From an uncultured Lachnospiraceae bacterium (GTDB taxonomy: Bacteria; Bacillota; Clostridia; Lachnospirales; Lachnospiraceae), in NCBI GenBank assembly GCA_948468325.1, contig CAOKHR010000038.1:1-13092 (forward strand): DNA of 13,092 bases, written 5' to 3'. Both the position numbers and the translations under genes were made by a program. This document shows positions 1 to 6,738 of this stretch, in pieces (positions within the stretch are counted from its first letter, which is position 1; each line of letters opens with the position of its first letter). The notes under the pieces are model-generated. The model searched no databases. It had not been told where the DNA came from and worked only from the letters and a program-made list of their open reading frames with translations.

Positions 1-1
1 G

Positions 2-246
2 AACCAGCCCGGCCTGTACCAGGACTGCAGGGAATATTTTGAAGCATTTGGGACAAGGATTCCATCTATAAGCACACTGGAAAAAGGGCAAGAAAGGACA
101 ATTCCCCGCTGAACCTGAATGTCCTTCGAAAAACTGCCCTGAGCCTTATTTCACGAGCGCAGTATGAACGTATCAGCAAAAAAAGACTGATGTTTAAAGC
201 CGCCCTTGAACCAGAGTTGTTTATAAAAATTTTGTTTTTCGCCTGA
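2..246 (+). pseudogene. ISAs1-family transposase remnant, internally deleted
   Basis: Two pieces of a DDE transposase are visible in different frames. The first, from base 2, reads NQPGLYQDCREYFEAF, which resembles the conserved segment of ISAs1-family transposases just after the middle catalytic region (usually a GNQ..L..D...YF pattern). The second frame, entered near base 49-52, reads RARKDNSPLNLNVLRKTALS and continues to the stop at 244-246. This matches the C-terminal end of ISAs1 transposases, where a short K/R-rich stretch precedes the helix with LNVLRK.ALSL. The stretch that normally lies between them, including the part with the last catalytic acidic residue and the HW.LD motif, is missing, so the copy cannot be active. 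More of the element may lie left of the window. I could not identify a clear terminal inverted repeat downstream of the stop. The family assignment rests on recalled motif similarity; the frameshift and deletion are inferred from the frame change. Confidence 0.7.
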
Positions 247-271
247 AAAGTAAATGCTGTTGCTCAAGCGT

Positions 272-301
272 CAAAAAGTAGAAAAATTAAATTTTTTCTA
301 C
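272..301 (-). terminator. Terminator overlapping the end of the alarmone synthetase gene
   Basis: Bases 278-301 form a 9-bp AT-rich stem (GTAGAAAAA/TTTTTCTAC on the minus strand) with a 6-nt loop, followed on the minus strand by TTTTT. The TAA stop codon of the synthetase gene (287-289) lies in the loop, so the last codons form the 5' arm. The position and U-tract fit an intrinsic terminator, although an A/T-rich stem is weaker than usual. Confidence 0.6.
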
Positions 302-961
302 CTTTCTTCTTAACTCCAGCATCTGCTTATCCATATTGCTTATAACAGCGGAGTAGTTTTTTAAATCTTCTTCCGCTTTTTTTATTTCATCCGGATTTTT
401 TTTGTAACAGATGTGATTATCAACACCTGCCCAAAAATCCATGGCTACCGTGCGGATTTGGATTTCAACCCGGAGGAATTCTGTAGTATCATTGTATACA
501 AGCGGCACATCCATAATCAGATGAAAACTCTGATAACCGCTTTTTTTAGGATTTTTTATATAATCTTTTTCTTTGATTAAAGTAAAATCTTTTTGCTGTC
601 TGAGCAGTTTTGCTATTTTATAGATGTCATCGCTGTAAAGACATACAATGCGCAGGCCGATAATATCATTTAATTTATCGGCCGCATTTTCAAAGGTGAC
701 CTCATAGCCCTTTTTTACCAGCTTGCGGGCGATGCTGTCCGCTTTTTTAATGCGGTGCTCTACTTTCTGTATAATTTTTCGATTGTATTTAGAAGAAAGT
801 TCCAGTTCAATCAGTTTTAATTTAAACCGTATATTCGAAAGGACCCAGTCATTTTTAAGTAAAAATATCGGATCTGAAAGTTTTTGCTGCAGGGATTTTA
901 TCTGCAGCTGTTCTTTTTTTTTGAAAAAATTTCTTTTTAATATATTTTTCAATTGTTTCAC
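287..961 (-). CDS. Small alarmone synthetase, RelQ/YjbM-like (GTP pyrophosphokinase)
   Basis: This is a single-domain (p)ppGpp synthetase that would transfer pyrophosphate from ATP to GDP/GTP. At 224 residues it has the length of RelQ/YjbM-type proteins and lacks the HD hydrolase and TGS/ACT domains of long Rel enzymes. Synthetase motifs are in order: RIKKADSIARKL (70-81), DIIGLRIVC with the metal-binding Asp99, KNPKKSGYQSFHL (136-148), and VEIQIRT (165-171) with the likely catalytic Glu166. The segment after it reads AMDFWAGVDNHICYKK, where most family members have AMDFWASLEHK..YK, so the conserved Glu-His pair is Asp-Asn here. A basic N-terminus and a C-terminal helix (190-224), as in RelQ, flank the domain. 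The coordinates keep the outer GTG at 961. A TTG at 952 has a better-placed SD (GGAGTGA, 8 nt before it), so the true start may be codon 4. The gene is monocistronic and divergent from the phosphate transporter. Confidence 0.85.
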   Translation of the reverse strand: MKQLKNILKRNFFKKKEQLQIKSLQQKLSDPIFLLKNDWVLSNIRFKLKLIELELSSKYNRKIIQKVEHRIKKADSIARKLVKKGYEVTFENAADKLNDIIGLRIVCLYSDDIYKIAKLLRQQKDFTLIKEKDYIKNPKKSGYQSFHLIMDVPLVYNDTTEFLRVEIQIRTVAMDFWAGVDNHICYKKNPDEIKKAEEDLKNYSAVISNMDKQMLELRRKVEKI

Positions 962-999
962 TCCGTCTTTAAATATTTTTGCACCTATTATGTGCGTCT

Positions 1000-1134
1000 A
1001 AAATTCATACCCGTCAGACGTATGGCCTGCTTATCGCTTTTAAAGGGCACGAATGCGGCTGATTTATACAAAAGTACAATCTGATGATGCAAACACCATG
1101 CTAAGCGGGCGTACAGGTGACGGGTATAAATTTT
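1000..1134. repeat. 135-bp imperfect palindrome between relQ-like gene and nptA
   Basis: The arm at about 1000-1033 is repeated in inverted orientation at about 1102-1134. Both ends share TGACGGGTAT followed by an A/T run (AAATTTT or GAATTTT), and the inner arms share TAAGC.GGC. Mismatches and a 1-nt length difference are present. The 68-nt centre shows weaker internal complementarity around a TATAC/GTAC core near 1066-1076, so the whole unit could fold as one long hairpin. Size and symmetry fit a MITE-like non-autonomous element or a repeated palindromic element. The outer ends lie close to the possible promoters of both flanking genes, so a regulatory role is an alternative. No target-site duplication is evident. 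Confidence 0.55.
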
Positions 1135-1198
1135 CAAACATACTCTTATATATTTATGCGTAAAATTGCAAAAAATGTGTATAGATTTCATAAATTTA

Positions 1199-1227
1199 TT
1201 GCCTGATTTATGTTTTGCTAGTATGAT
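1199..1227 (+). promoter_or_regulatory. Sigma-A promoter of the Na/Pi cotransporter gene
   Basis: TTGCCT (1199-1204) and TATGAT (1222-1227) are separated by 17 bp and lie about 30 bp before the start codon. Each box matches the sigma-A consensus at four or five of six positions. Confidence 0.6.
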
Positions 1228-1257
1228 AGAGAAGAATTTGAAAAAATGGAGGTAATT

Positions 1258-3027
1258 ATGGATATTTTCGGTGTGCTGACATTAGTCGGAGGACTGGCGA
1301 TGTTTTTATACGGAATGAGCGTTATGGGAGGAGGACTTGAGAAAGTGTCCGGAGGAAGGCTGGAGTTGTTTTTGGAACGGCTGACTTCAAATCCCATAAA
1401 AGCAGTACTGCTTGGAGCAGGCGTTACGGCTGTAATTCAGTCTTCTTCGGCAACAACGGTTATGGTGGTCGGGTTTGTAAATTCGGGCATTATGAAGCTT
1501 TCACAGGCAATAGGAATTATTATGGGCGCCAATGTGGGGACGACTATAACATCATGGATTTTAAGCCTGACGGGGATTGAAAGTGAGGGAATACTCCTGC
1601 GTTTGTTAAAACCGTCATCTTTTTCTCCGGTACTGGCCCTGATTGGAATTATTTTATTCATGTCCGGCAATAACAGTAAAAAAAGGGATGTAGGAGAAAT
1701 TTTAATGGGCTTTGCCGTTCTGATGTTTGGAATGGAAAAAATGAGTGAGGCAGTAGAGCCGCTTGCAAAAGTACCGGAATTTACAAATATACTGGTTATG
1801 TTTAAAAATCCGTTCCTGGGAGTAATTGTAGGTGCGGTCTTGACGGCTGTAATTCAGTCATCATCGGCTTCTGTAGGTATTTTACAGGCACTGTCCGTTA
1901 CAGGAGCTTTTACCTACAGTTCGGTAATTCCGATTATTATGGGACAGAATATCGGAACTTGTGTAACGGCAATGATGTCTGCAGTAGGTGCGAATAAAAG
2001 TGCGAAACGAACTGCATTTGTACATTTATATTTCAATCTGATTGGCGCTTTTGTGTTTATGATATGTTATTTTGGATTAGATACTGTTGTCGATTTCGGT
2101 TTTTCGGATCAGAAAGTCGGGGTGGCAGGCATTGCATTTATCCATAGTGTATTCAATTTATTTACTACAATAATACTTCTGCCGTTTATACATGGACTGG
2201 AGAAGCTTGCTTACTTGACGATTCCTGTTTCCGAAGATGAGAAAGCGCCGGCAGAAGACGAAGAGCTTCAAATTCTGGACAACAGATTTTTACAGACGCC
2301 CGGGTTTGCTATTGAACAGTGCAGGAGCCTTGCAAATAAAATGGCGAGATTGTCAGGAGAATGTTTTGTAAAGGCAATGAAATCTTTGGATGGATATTCT
2401 AAGGAAAGCGCAGATGAAGTGATTGCTCTGGAAAACAGGATAGATGTTTTTCAGGATAAGCTTAGCGTGTATCTGACAAAACTAAGCAGTTATAATCTGA
2501 CATACAACGACAGTCAGAATGTATCTACGCTGCTCCATTGTATTACGGATATAGAGCGTATTTCCGACCATGCAGTAAATGTGGTGGAAGCTGCACAGGA
2601 GATGCATAAGCGGAAGCTTTCTTTTTCAAAGAAAGCAGTAGAAGAGATGCATATATATGGAAGTGCAGTTGAGGAAATTTTAAACCGGGCGCTGGGAGCA
2701 TTTATCAGCGGAGACGAGCAGAAAGCTCTTACCGTGGAGCCGCTGGAAGAAGTTATTGACGATTTGAATAAAAACGTAAAGAAGCGCCATATTAAACGTT
2801 TGCGCAAAGGAAAGTGCACCATTGAACTGGGACTTATTTTATCTGATCTTGCGACAAATTATGAGAGAGTCGCCGACCATTGTTCGAATATTGCAGTCTG
2901 TCTGATTCAGGAGCAGGATACGGAGTTAGAAGCACACAACTATGCTGCCCAGCGCAAGGAACAGGATTTCTATTTTGACAGGGAAGTAGCGTTATTAGAA
3001 GAAAAATACAGTGTCGGGAAAAAATAA
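1258..3027 (+). CDS. Na/Pi cotransporter family protein (NptA-like) with C-terminal PhoU-like domain
   Basis: This is a membrane protein of the Na+/phosphate cotransporter II family (PF02690), expected to couple phosphate uptake or export to the sodium gradient. Its two inverted transport repeats are clear: AVIQSSSATTVMVVG with QSSS at 61-64 and GANVGTT at 90-96, and AVIQSSSASVGILQ with QSSS at 200-203 and GQNIGTC at 229-235. Several hydrophobic segments fill residues 1-320. Residues ~350-570 are predicted helical and soluble, with paired E-R-(I/V)-(S/A)-D-H motifs (DIERISDHAVN and NYERVADHCSN) typical of PhoU-like domains. An in-frame ATG lies at 1246, but the SD sequence GGAGG (1248-1252) overlaps it and stands 5 nt before the ATG at 1258, so the 589-residue form is chosen. 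The length is normal for bacterial two-domain members. No Pho box was recognised. Function in phosphate transport is inferred from the family; some members carry other anions. Confidence 0.92.
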   Translation: MDIFGVLTLVGGLAMFLYGMSVMGGGLEKVSGGRLELFLERLTSNPIKAVLLGAGVTAVIQSSSATTVMVVGFVNSGIMKLSQAIGIIMGANVGTTITSWILSLTGIESEGILLRLLKPSSFSPVLALIGIILFMSGNNSKKRDVGEILMGFAVLMFGMEKMSEAVEPLAKVPEFTNILVMFKNPFLGVIVGAVLTAVIQSSSASVGILQALSVTGAFTYSSVIPIIMGQNIGTCVTAMMSAVGANKSAKRTAFVHLYFNLIGAFVFMICYFGLDTVVDFGFSDQKVGVAGIAFIHSVFNLFTTIILLPFIHGLEKLAYLTIPVSEDEKAPAEDEELQILDNRFLQTPGFAIEQCRSLANKMARLSGECFVKAMKSLDGYSKESADEVIALENRIDVFQDKLSVYLTKLSSYNLTYNDSQNVSTLLHCITDIERISDHAVNVVEAAQEMHKRKLSFSKKAVEEMHIYGSAVEEILNRALGAFISGDEQKALTVEPLEEVIDDLNKNVKKRHIKRLRKGKCTIELGLILSDLATNYERVADHCSNIAVCLIQEQDTELEAHNYAAQRKEQDFYFDREVALLEEKYSVGKK

Positions 3028-3028
3028 C

Positions 3029-3056
3029 TGTAAAATATAGAAAGATATGTTATAAT
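3029..3056 (+). promoter_or_regulatory. Probable promoter of the zinc-ribbon gene/metG operon
   Basis: A perfect -10 box TATAAT (3051-3056), extended by TG two bases before it, lies 33 bp before the next start codon. The -35 region (TGTAAA, 3029-3034, 16-bp spacer) is weak, as is common with an extended -10. It begins directly after the nptA stop codon, with no terminator between, so read-through from nptA is also possible. Confidence 0.5.
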
Positions 3057-3089
3057 TGTAGAAATTCTTTTTGAAAGGAGATCATTACA

Positions 3090-3506
3090 ATGGAAATATT
3101 CGAAAAAATCAGCGATACGATTATACATGTGGGAAAAGATGTAACACAAAAAGCAAAAGATGTATCCGGCATTGCAAAGCTGAAAATGGATATTCGGTCA
3201 AAAGAGGACTTTATAAAAGAACAGTATATTGAGCTTGGAAAATTATACTATGAGAAGTACAAAGGCAGTAATGAAGAGGAGCAGGCGCAGTTTGAGAGAA
3301 TTGATGAAGCAATGTGTGAAATCGAACAGATGAAGCTGCAGATTCTGGAGATTAGAAAAACTAAGAAGTGTCCGGACTGCGGAGCAGAAGCTCCCGATAC
3401 GGCCGGATACTGCAGTGTCTGTGGAGCAAATCTCAGTATTGTGGAAGAGATGCCTGATACAGAGACAGAAGAGGAAAGCGAAAAAGACGATAATATAGAT
3501 TTCTGA
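3090..3506 (+). CDS. Coiled-coil/zinc-ribbon protein, function unknown
   Basis: A 138-residue soluble protein. Residues 1-90 are amphipathic helix rich in Lys and Glu, beginning with an FEKISDTI.HVGKDV..KAKDV pattern seen in small clostridial zinc-ribbon proteins. A compact zinc ribbon follows, with CPDC at 94-97 and CSVC at 108-111; the tail after it is strongly acidic. No signal peptide or membrane segment is seen. The SD sequence AAAGGAG stands 9 nt before the ATG. The gene ends 29 nt before metG and has its own likely promoter, so the two are probably cotranscribed. The zinc ribbon suggests a nucleic-acid or protein-binding scaffold, but the sequence does not reveal a specific role. I do not recognise a named gene. 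Confidence 0.85.
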   Translation: MEIFEKISDTIIHVGKDVTQKAKDVSGIAKLKMDIRSKEDFIKEQYIELGKLYYEKYKGSNEEEQAQFERIDEAMCEIEQMKLQILEIRKTKKCPDCGAEAPDTAGYCSVCGANLSIVEEMPDTETEEESEKDDNIDF

Positions 3507-3535
3507 CATTTATTTATGAACCAGAGGAGGAAGCA

Positions 3536-5500
3536 ATGAGCAGCAAGGGAAAATTTTATATGACGACAGCAATTGCCTATACATCCGGCAAGCCCCATAT
3601 CGGGAATACCTATGAGATTGTGCTTGCAGATGCAATTGCACGTTTTAAACGTCAGGAAGGATATGATGTATATTTTCAGACGGGAACAGACGAGCATGGG
3701 CAGAAAATTCAGGAAAAAGCGGAAGCGGCAGGCATCACGCCCAAAGAGCATGTAGATAAAATTGCAGGTGAAGTAAAGAGAATCTGGGATTTGATGAATT
3801 CTTCCTATGATGGTTTTGTCCGCACAACAGATGAAGATCATGAGAAACAGGTGCAGAAGATTTTTAAGAAATTATATGACAAGGGAGATATTTATAAAGG
3901 GGCCTATGAAGGACTTTACTGTACGCCATGTGAATCTTTTTGGACCGGGTCCCAGCTTGTGGACGGAAAATGTCCAGACTGCGGACGTGAAGTAAAACCG
4001 GCGAAAGAAGAAGCTTATTTCTTTAAAATGAGCAAATATGCAGACCGTTTGATTGAGCATATCAATACGCATCCGGAATTTATACAGCCGGTTTCCCGTA
4101 AAAACGAAATGATGAACAATTTCCTTTTGCCGGGGCTGCAGGATCTTTGCGTATCAAGAACTTCTTTCAGCTGGGGTATTCCGGTGGATTTTGATCCGAA
4201 ACATGTTATCTATGTGTGGCTGGATGCGCTGACGAACTATATAACAAAAATCGGTTATGATGCGGAAGGGAATTCCAGTGAATTATTCAAGAAGAACTGG
4301 CCGGCAGAGCTGCATTTAATTGGAAAGGATATTATCCGGTTTCATACGATTTACTGGCCGATTTTTTTGATGGCGCTTGATCTTCCGCTGCCCAAACAGG
4401 TATTTGGCCATCCATGGCTTTTGCAGGGTAACGGCAAGATGAGCAAGTCCAGAGGAAATGTGCTGTATGCGGATGAACTGGTAGATTTCTTTGGTGTAGA
4501 TGCCGTGCGTTATTTTGTACTGCATGAAATGCCGTTTGACAATGACGGAGTAATTACGTGGGAATTAATGGTTGAGCGGATGAATTCCGATCTGGCCAAT
4601 ACACTGGGCAATCTTGTGAACAGGACAATTTCCATGAGTAATAAGTATTTTGGCGGCGTTGTCAATAACAGCGGCGTTTGTGAGGCTGTCGATGAGGATT
4701 TGAAAGCTGTTGTGACGAAAACGGCAGAAAAAACAGAAGCAAAGATGGATGAGCTGCGTGTGGCAGATGCCATAACAGAGGTGTTTAATCTGTTTAAGCG
4801 GTGCAATAAATATATTGATGAAACTACGCCATGGATTCTGGCAAAAGACGAAGCCACACTGCCGCGGTTAGAGACGATTCTTTATAATCTGGTAGAAAGT
4901 ATCAGTATCGGAGCAGTGCTTTTGAAAAGTTTTATGCCGGAAACAGCAGAGAAGATACTGGCGCAGTTAAATGCAGAGGAAGTTCCGTTTGAAGAATTAG
5001 GTACGTTTGGACATTATAAGAGCGGCAGTAAGGTGACGGAGAAACCGGAAATCTTATTTGCAAGGCTTGATGTAGAGGAAGTGCTGAAAAAAGTAGAGGA
5101 ACTGCATCCGTCGGAGCCGGAAGCTAAGGCGGATGAGAAACCGGAAGAGGCCGGTATTGACATAGAGCCCAAAGAAGAGATTTCTTTTGACGATTTTATG
5201 AAGATGCAGTTTCAGGTAGGAGAAATTATAGAATGTAAAGCGGTGGAGAAATCCAAGAAGCTATTGTGCTCTCAGGTCAAAATCGGAAGCCAGGTAAAAC
5301 AGATTGTATCCGGCATCCGCAAGCATTACTCACCGGAAGAGATGGTAGGTAAAAAAGTCATGGTGCTTGTGAATTTAAAGCCTGCAAAGCTGGCAGGCGT
5401 GCTGTCGGAAGGAATGCTGCTCTGTGCGGAAGATGCGAATGGAGAGCTTGCTCTTCTCGTGCCAGATAAAGAGATGCCGGCGGGAGCGGAAATCTGTTAA
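3536..5500 (+). CDS. metG: Methionyl-tRNA synthetase (class I) with fused C-terminal tRNA-binding domain
   Basis: This cytoplasmic enzyme charges tRNA-Met with methionine using ATP. The Rossmann catalytic core opens with PHIGN (20-24), where the fourth position of the HIGH signature is Asn; the same variation is tolerated in some other class I synthetases such as bacterial CysRS. KMSKS is intact at 301-305. A zinc knuckle is present with C129/C132 and C146/C149 (CTPC and CPDC). GTDEHGQKI and the WLDALTNYI segment are typical of MetRS. An anticodon-binding helical domain spans roughly 335-500. Residues ~549-654 (FQVGEIIECKAVEKSKKLLC and the later LKPAKLAGVLSEGM) form a Trbp111/EMAP-II-like OB fold that binds tRNA and usually mediates dimerisation. 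At 654 residues the protein is of normal length for this architecture. The SD sequence GAGGAGG stands 6 nt before the ATG. There is no room for a T-box upstream, as only 29 nt separate it from the zinc-ribbon gene. Confidence 0.97.
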   Translation: MSSKGKFYMTTAIAYTSGKPHIGNTYEIVLADAIARFKRQEGYDVYFQTGTDEHGQKIQEKAEAAGITPKEHVDKIAGEVKRIWDLMNSSYDGFVRTTDEDHEKQVQKIFKKLYDKGDIYKGAYEGLYCTPCESFWTGSQLVDGKCPDCGREVKPAKEEAYFFKMSKYADRLIEHINTHPEFIQPVSRKNEMMNNFLLPGLQDLCVSRTSFSWGIPVDFDPKHVIYVWLDALTNYITKIGYDAEGNSSELFKKNWPAELHLIGKDIIRFHTIYWPIFLMALDLPLPKQVFGHPWLLQGNGKMSKSRGNVLYADELVDFFGVDAVRYFVLHEMPFDNDGVITWELMVERMNSDLANTLGNLVNRTISMSNKYFGGVVNNSGVCEAVDEDLKAVVTKTAEKTEAKMDELRVADAITEVFNLFKRCNKYIDETTPWILAKDEATLPRLETILYNLVESISIGAVLLKSFMPETAEKILAQLNAEEVPFEELGTFGHYKSGSKVTEKPEILFARLDVEEVLKKVEELHPSEPEAKADEKPEEAGIDIEPKEEISFDDFMKMQFQVGEIIECKAVEKSKKLLCSQVKIGSQVKQIVSGIRKHYSPEEMVGKKVMVLVNLKPAKLAGVLSEGMLLCAEDANGELALLVPDKEMPAGAEIC

Positions 5501-5781
5501 AGATATGAAAGGGATACCTTGGGCGGTCAGGGGGAATTTTGCCTGGCTGCCGGAGGTTGAAAATTCTTGAGTTTCCGTATACTGTAATTCCAAATCGAAT
5601 ATAATTTTCCAAAATACCAGTCTACCGATTTTTTTGAAGTTATAGAATGTCAGTTTTGTGAGTAGAGGCACTTAAAGTTAGCAACCACCACTTCAGGTCA
5701 ACATCATAAACTTAAACATAGATTTTATACATTTGAATTATCCAGATTGAAACTTTATTAAACAGTACAAATTAAAATTGA
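5501..5781. other. Gap after metG, with a GC-rich hairpin at 5522-5551
   Basis: No convincing gene is seen in this stretch. Just after metG, GGCGGTCAGG (5522-5531) can pair with CCTGGCTGCC (5542-5551), giving a 10-bp stem with two G-U pairs and a 10-nt loop. No T-run follows, so it is not a standard intrinsic terminator, though it could help stop or stabilise the metG transcript. Open frames on the minus strand crossing this gap overlap the end of metG, lack a ribosome binding site and show no family resemblance. The right part (about 5680-5780) is very AT-rich and featureless. Confidence 0.35.
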
Positions 5782-5823
5782 AAAATGCCCATAATCTCCC
5801 CTTAAAAGGAGTATGGGCATTTT
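5782..5823. terminator. Bidirectional terminator between metG and the FlxA-like gene
   Basis: AAAATGCCCATA.TCTCC and GGAGTATGGGCATTTT form a stem of about 15 bp with one small bulge and an 8-nt loop. On the minus strand it is followed by a T-rich run (TTTTTCAATTTTAATTT), a good intrinsic terminator for the FlxA-like gene that ends 50 nt upstream. On the plus strand the TTTT of the arm could end metG transcription. Confidence 0.8.
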
Positions 5824-5834
5824 AAAAACTGCTC

Positions 5835-5878
5835 TTTTGATCATTTTCCATCATGACGCTTCCATATACTGATCAAAA
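5835..5878. repeat. Short inverted repeat TTTTGATCA/TGATCAAAA
   Basis: A perfect 9-bp inverted repeat (5835-5843 and 5870-5878) with a 26-nt spacer overlaps the stop codon of the FlxA-like gene. It lies just ahead of that gene's terminator on the minus strand. It could form a hairpin at the 3' end of the mRNA, but it has no T-run of its own and the long loop makes its significance doubtful. Confidence 0.35.
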
Positions 5879-6610
5879 ATGAAAATCTACGTTGGAAAAT
5901 ATTTGACCCCGTATATAAATATCTGTTTTCTTTTTTGTATCAGAGTGCAAAGGTACAGATGCAGGATTTACAGAAAAATTTGATTTTTCTTTGTCGGATT
6001 TCTTCTCTGCATCCCGCTCTTTCTCTGCCGCTATCCGCATTTCCCGCGATGCCCTTGAAAGATAACTCATCTTTGCGCCTTTAATTTTTACTGCTGTCTG
6101 CTCCAGCTTTTTAAGCTCTTTCTGCTTCTGCGTAGTATCTTTGCCATATCTTACATCCTGGCTGATTTCTGTCTGGAGTACGCGCGCCCTGTTTTCTGTT
6201 GCCAGAGCCATGTTTCCCTGGGCTTTGGCATGATTAATTGATGAACTCGCAGAAAGAATTGCTTTCATGCTTACATTGGAAAACCCCATTGCCTGAGCTT
6301 CATCTTCTTTTGCTAATGCCTGTTCTTCTTCCAGGCTATTTACATTATCTTTCTGTTCCTGCTGCTCTCTCCGCAGTTCTGTCTGGTGCTGCTTAAGCTG
6401 TTTATTTAACTCTGTAATCTGCTGCTGTATTTCTTTCCGCTTCTTTTCTTTTTCTTCGTCATTTAATTTATGATCCGCTGCCAGATCCTTCAGCTTGTTT
6501 TGTGCATTTGCAATCTGATTTTGAAATTCTTTACTTTCAGAATCCATCACCTGATTAGAACCCGGCCTTTCAGCTTTCATATTTATTCTGCTAATACTGC
6601 CAATTTTCAT
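5873..6610 (-). CDS. FlxA-like coiled-coil protein, function unknown
   Basis: A 245-residue, very hydrophilic protein without signal peptide or membrane segment. Residues ~22-105 form a long predicted coiled coil (ESKEFQNQIANAQNKLKDLA, then EEKEKKRKEIQQQITELNKQ). This charge and heptad pattern resembles FlxA-like proteins (PF14282), with the typical L..D.K...EEK.KK.QEIQ..I..LN.Q organisation. Residues ~110-150 are Ala/Ser-rich (SMKAILSASSSINHAKAQGN) and a second basic-acidic helix spans ~160-205, followed by a polar tail. The start is well fixed by AGGAGGG 6 nt before the ATG. A promoter and a terminator frame the gene, so it forms its own transcription unit. In E. coli FlxA is flagellum-regulated, but clostridial relatives occur without flagellar neighbours and none are visible here. 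The role is unknown and the family link is moderate. Confidence 0.8.
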   Translation of the reverse strand: MKIGSISRINMKAERPGSNQVMDSESKEFQNQIANAQNKLKDLAADHKLNDEEKEKKRKEIQQQITELNKQLKQHQTELRREQQEQKDNVNSLEEEQALAKEDEAQAMGFSNVSMKAILSASSSINHAKAQGNMALATENRARVLQTEISQDVRYGKDTTQKQKELKKLEQTAVKIKGAKMSYLSRASREMRIAAEKERDAEKKSDKEKSNFSVNPASVPLHSDTKKKTDIYIRGQIFSNVDFHF

Positions 6611-6648
6611 CCGGTTCCCTCCTGCTCTTTTACATCCTTGTATCTGTA

Positions 6649-6677
6649 ATTATACACTATATTTTGGCATTTTTCCA
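6649..6677 (-). promoter_or_regulatory. Sigma-A promoter of the FlxA-like gene
   Basis: On the minus strand TGGAAA (6672-6677) and a perfect TATAAT (6649-6654), preceded by GTG, are separated by 17 bp. They lie about 38 bp before the start codon. No flagellar sigma-D type promoter is seen. Confidence 0.6.
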
Positions 6678-6738
6678 TATTTTTTAAAAAGTATTCGGAT
6701 AAAATCAGCATAAAGTATGAACTTTAACTGTAATTTTG

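Noticed and set aside
988..1191. 67-codon minus-strand frame spanning the palindrome
   Set aside because: It lies entirely over the inverted repeat, has no SD and no family resemblance; its composition is explained by the repeat.
5375..5671. Minus-strand frame of 98 codons across the end of metG and the following gap
   Set aside because: It overlaps metG by over 120 bp, has no SD or promoter, and its sequence shows no recognisable domain. Likely a chance frame.
5823..5872. Possible extension or frameshift of the FlxA-like protein past its stop (another minus frame reads DQYMEAS before a stop)
   Set aside because: That frame is closed just upstream and the present stop is followed closely by a good terminator; there is no proof of a frameshift.
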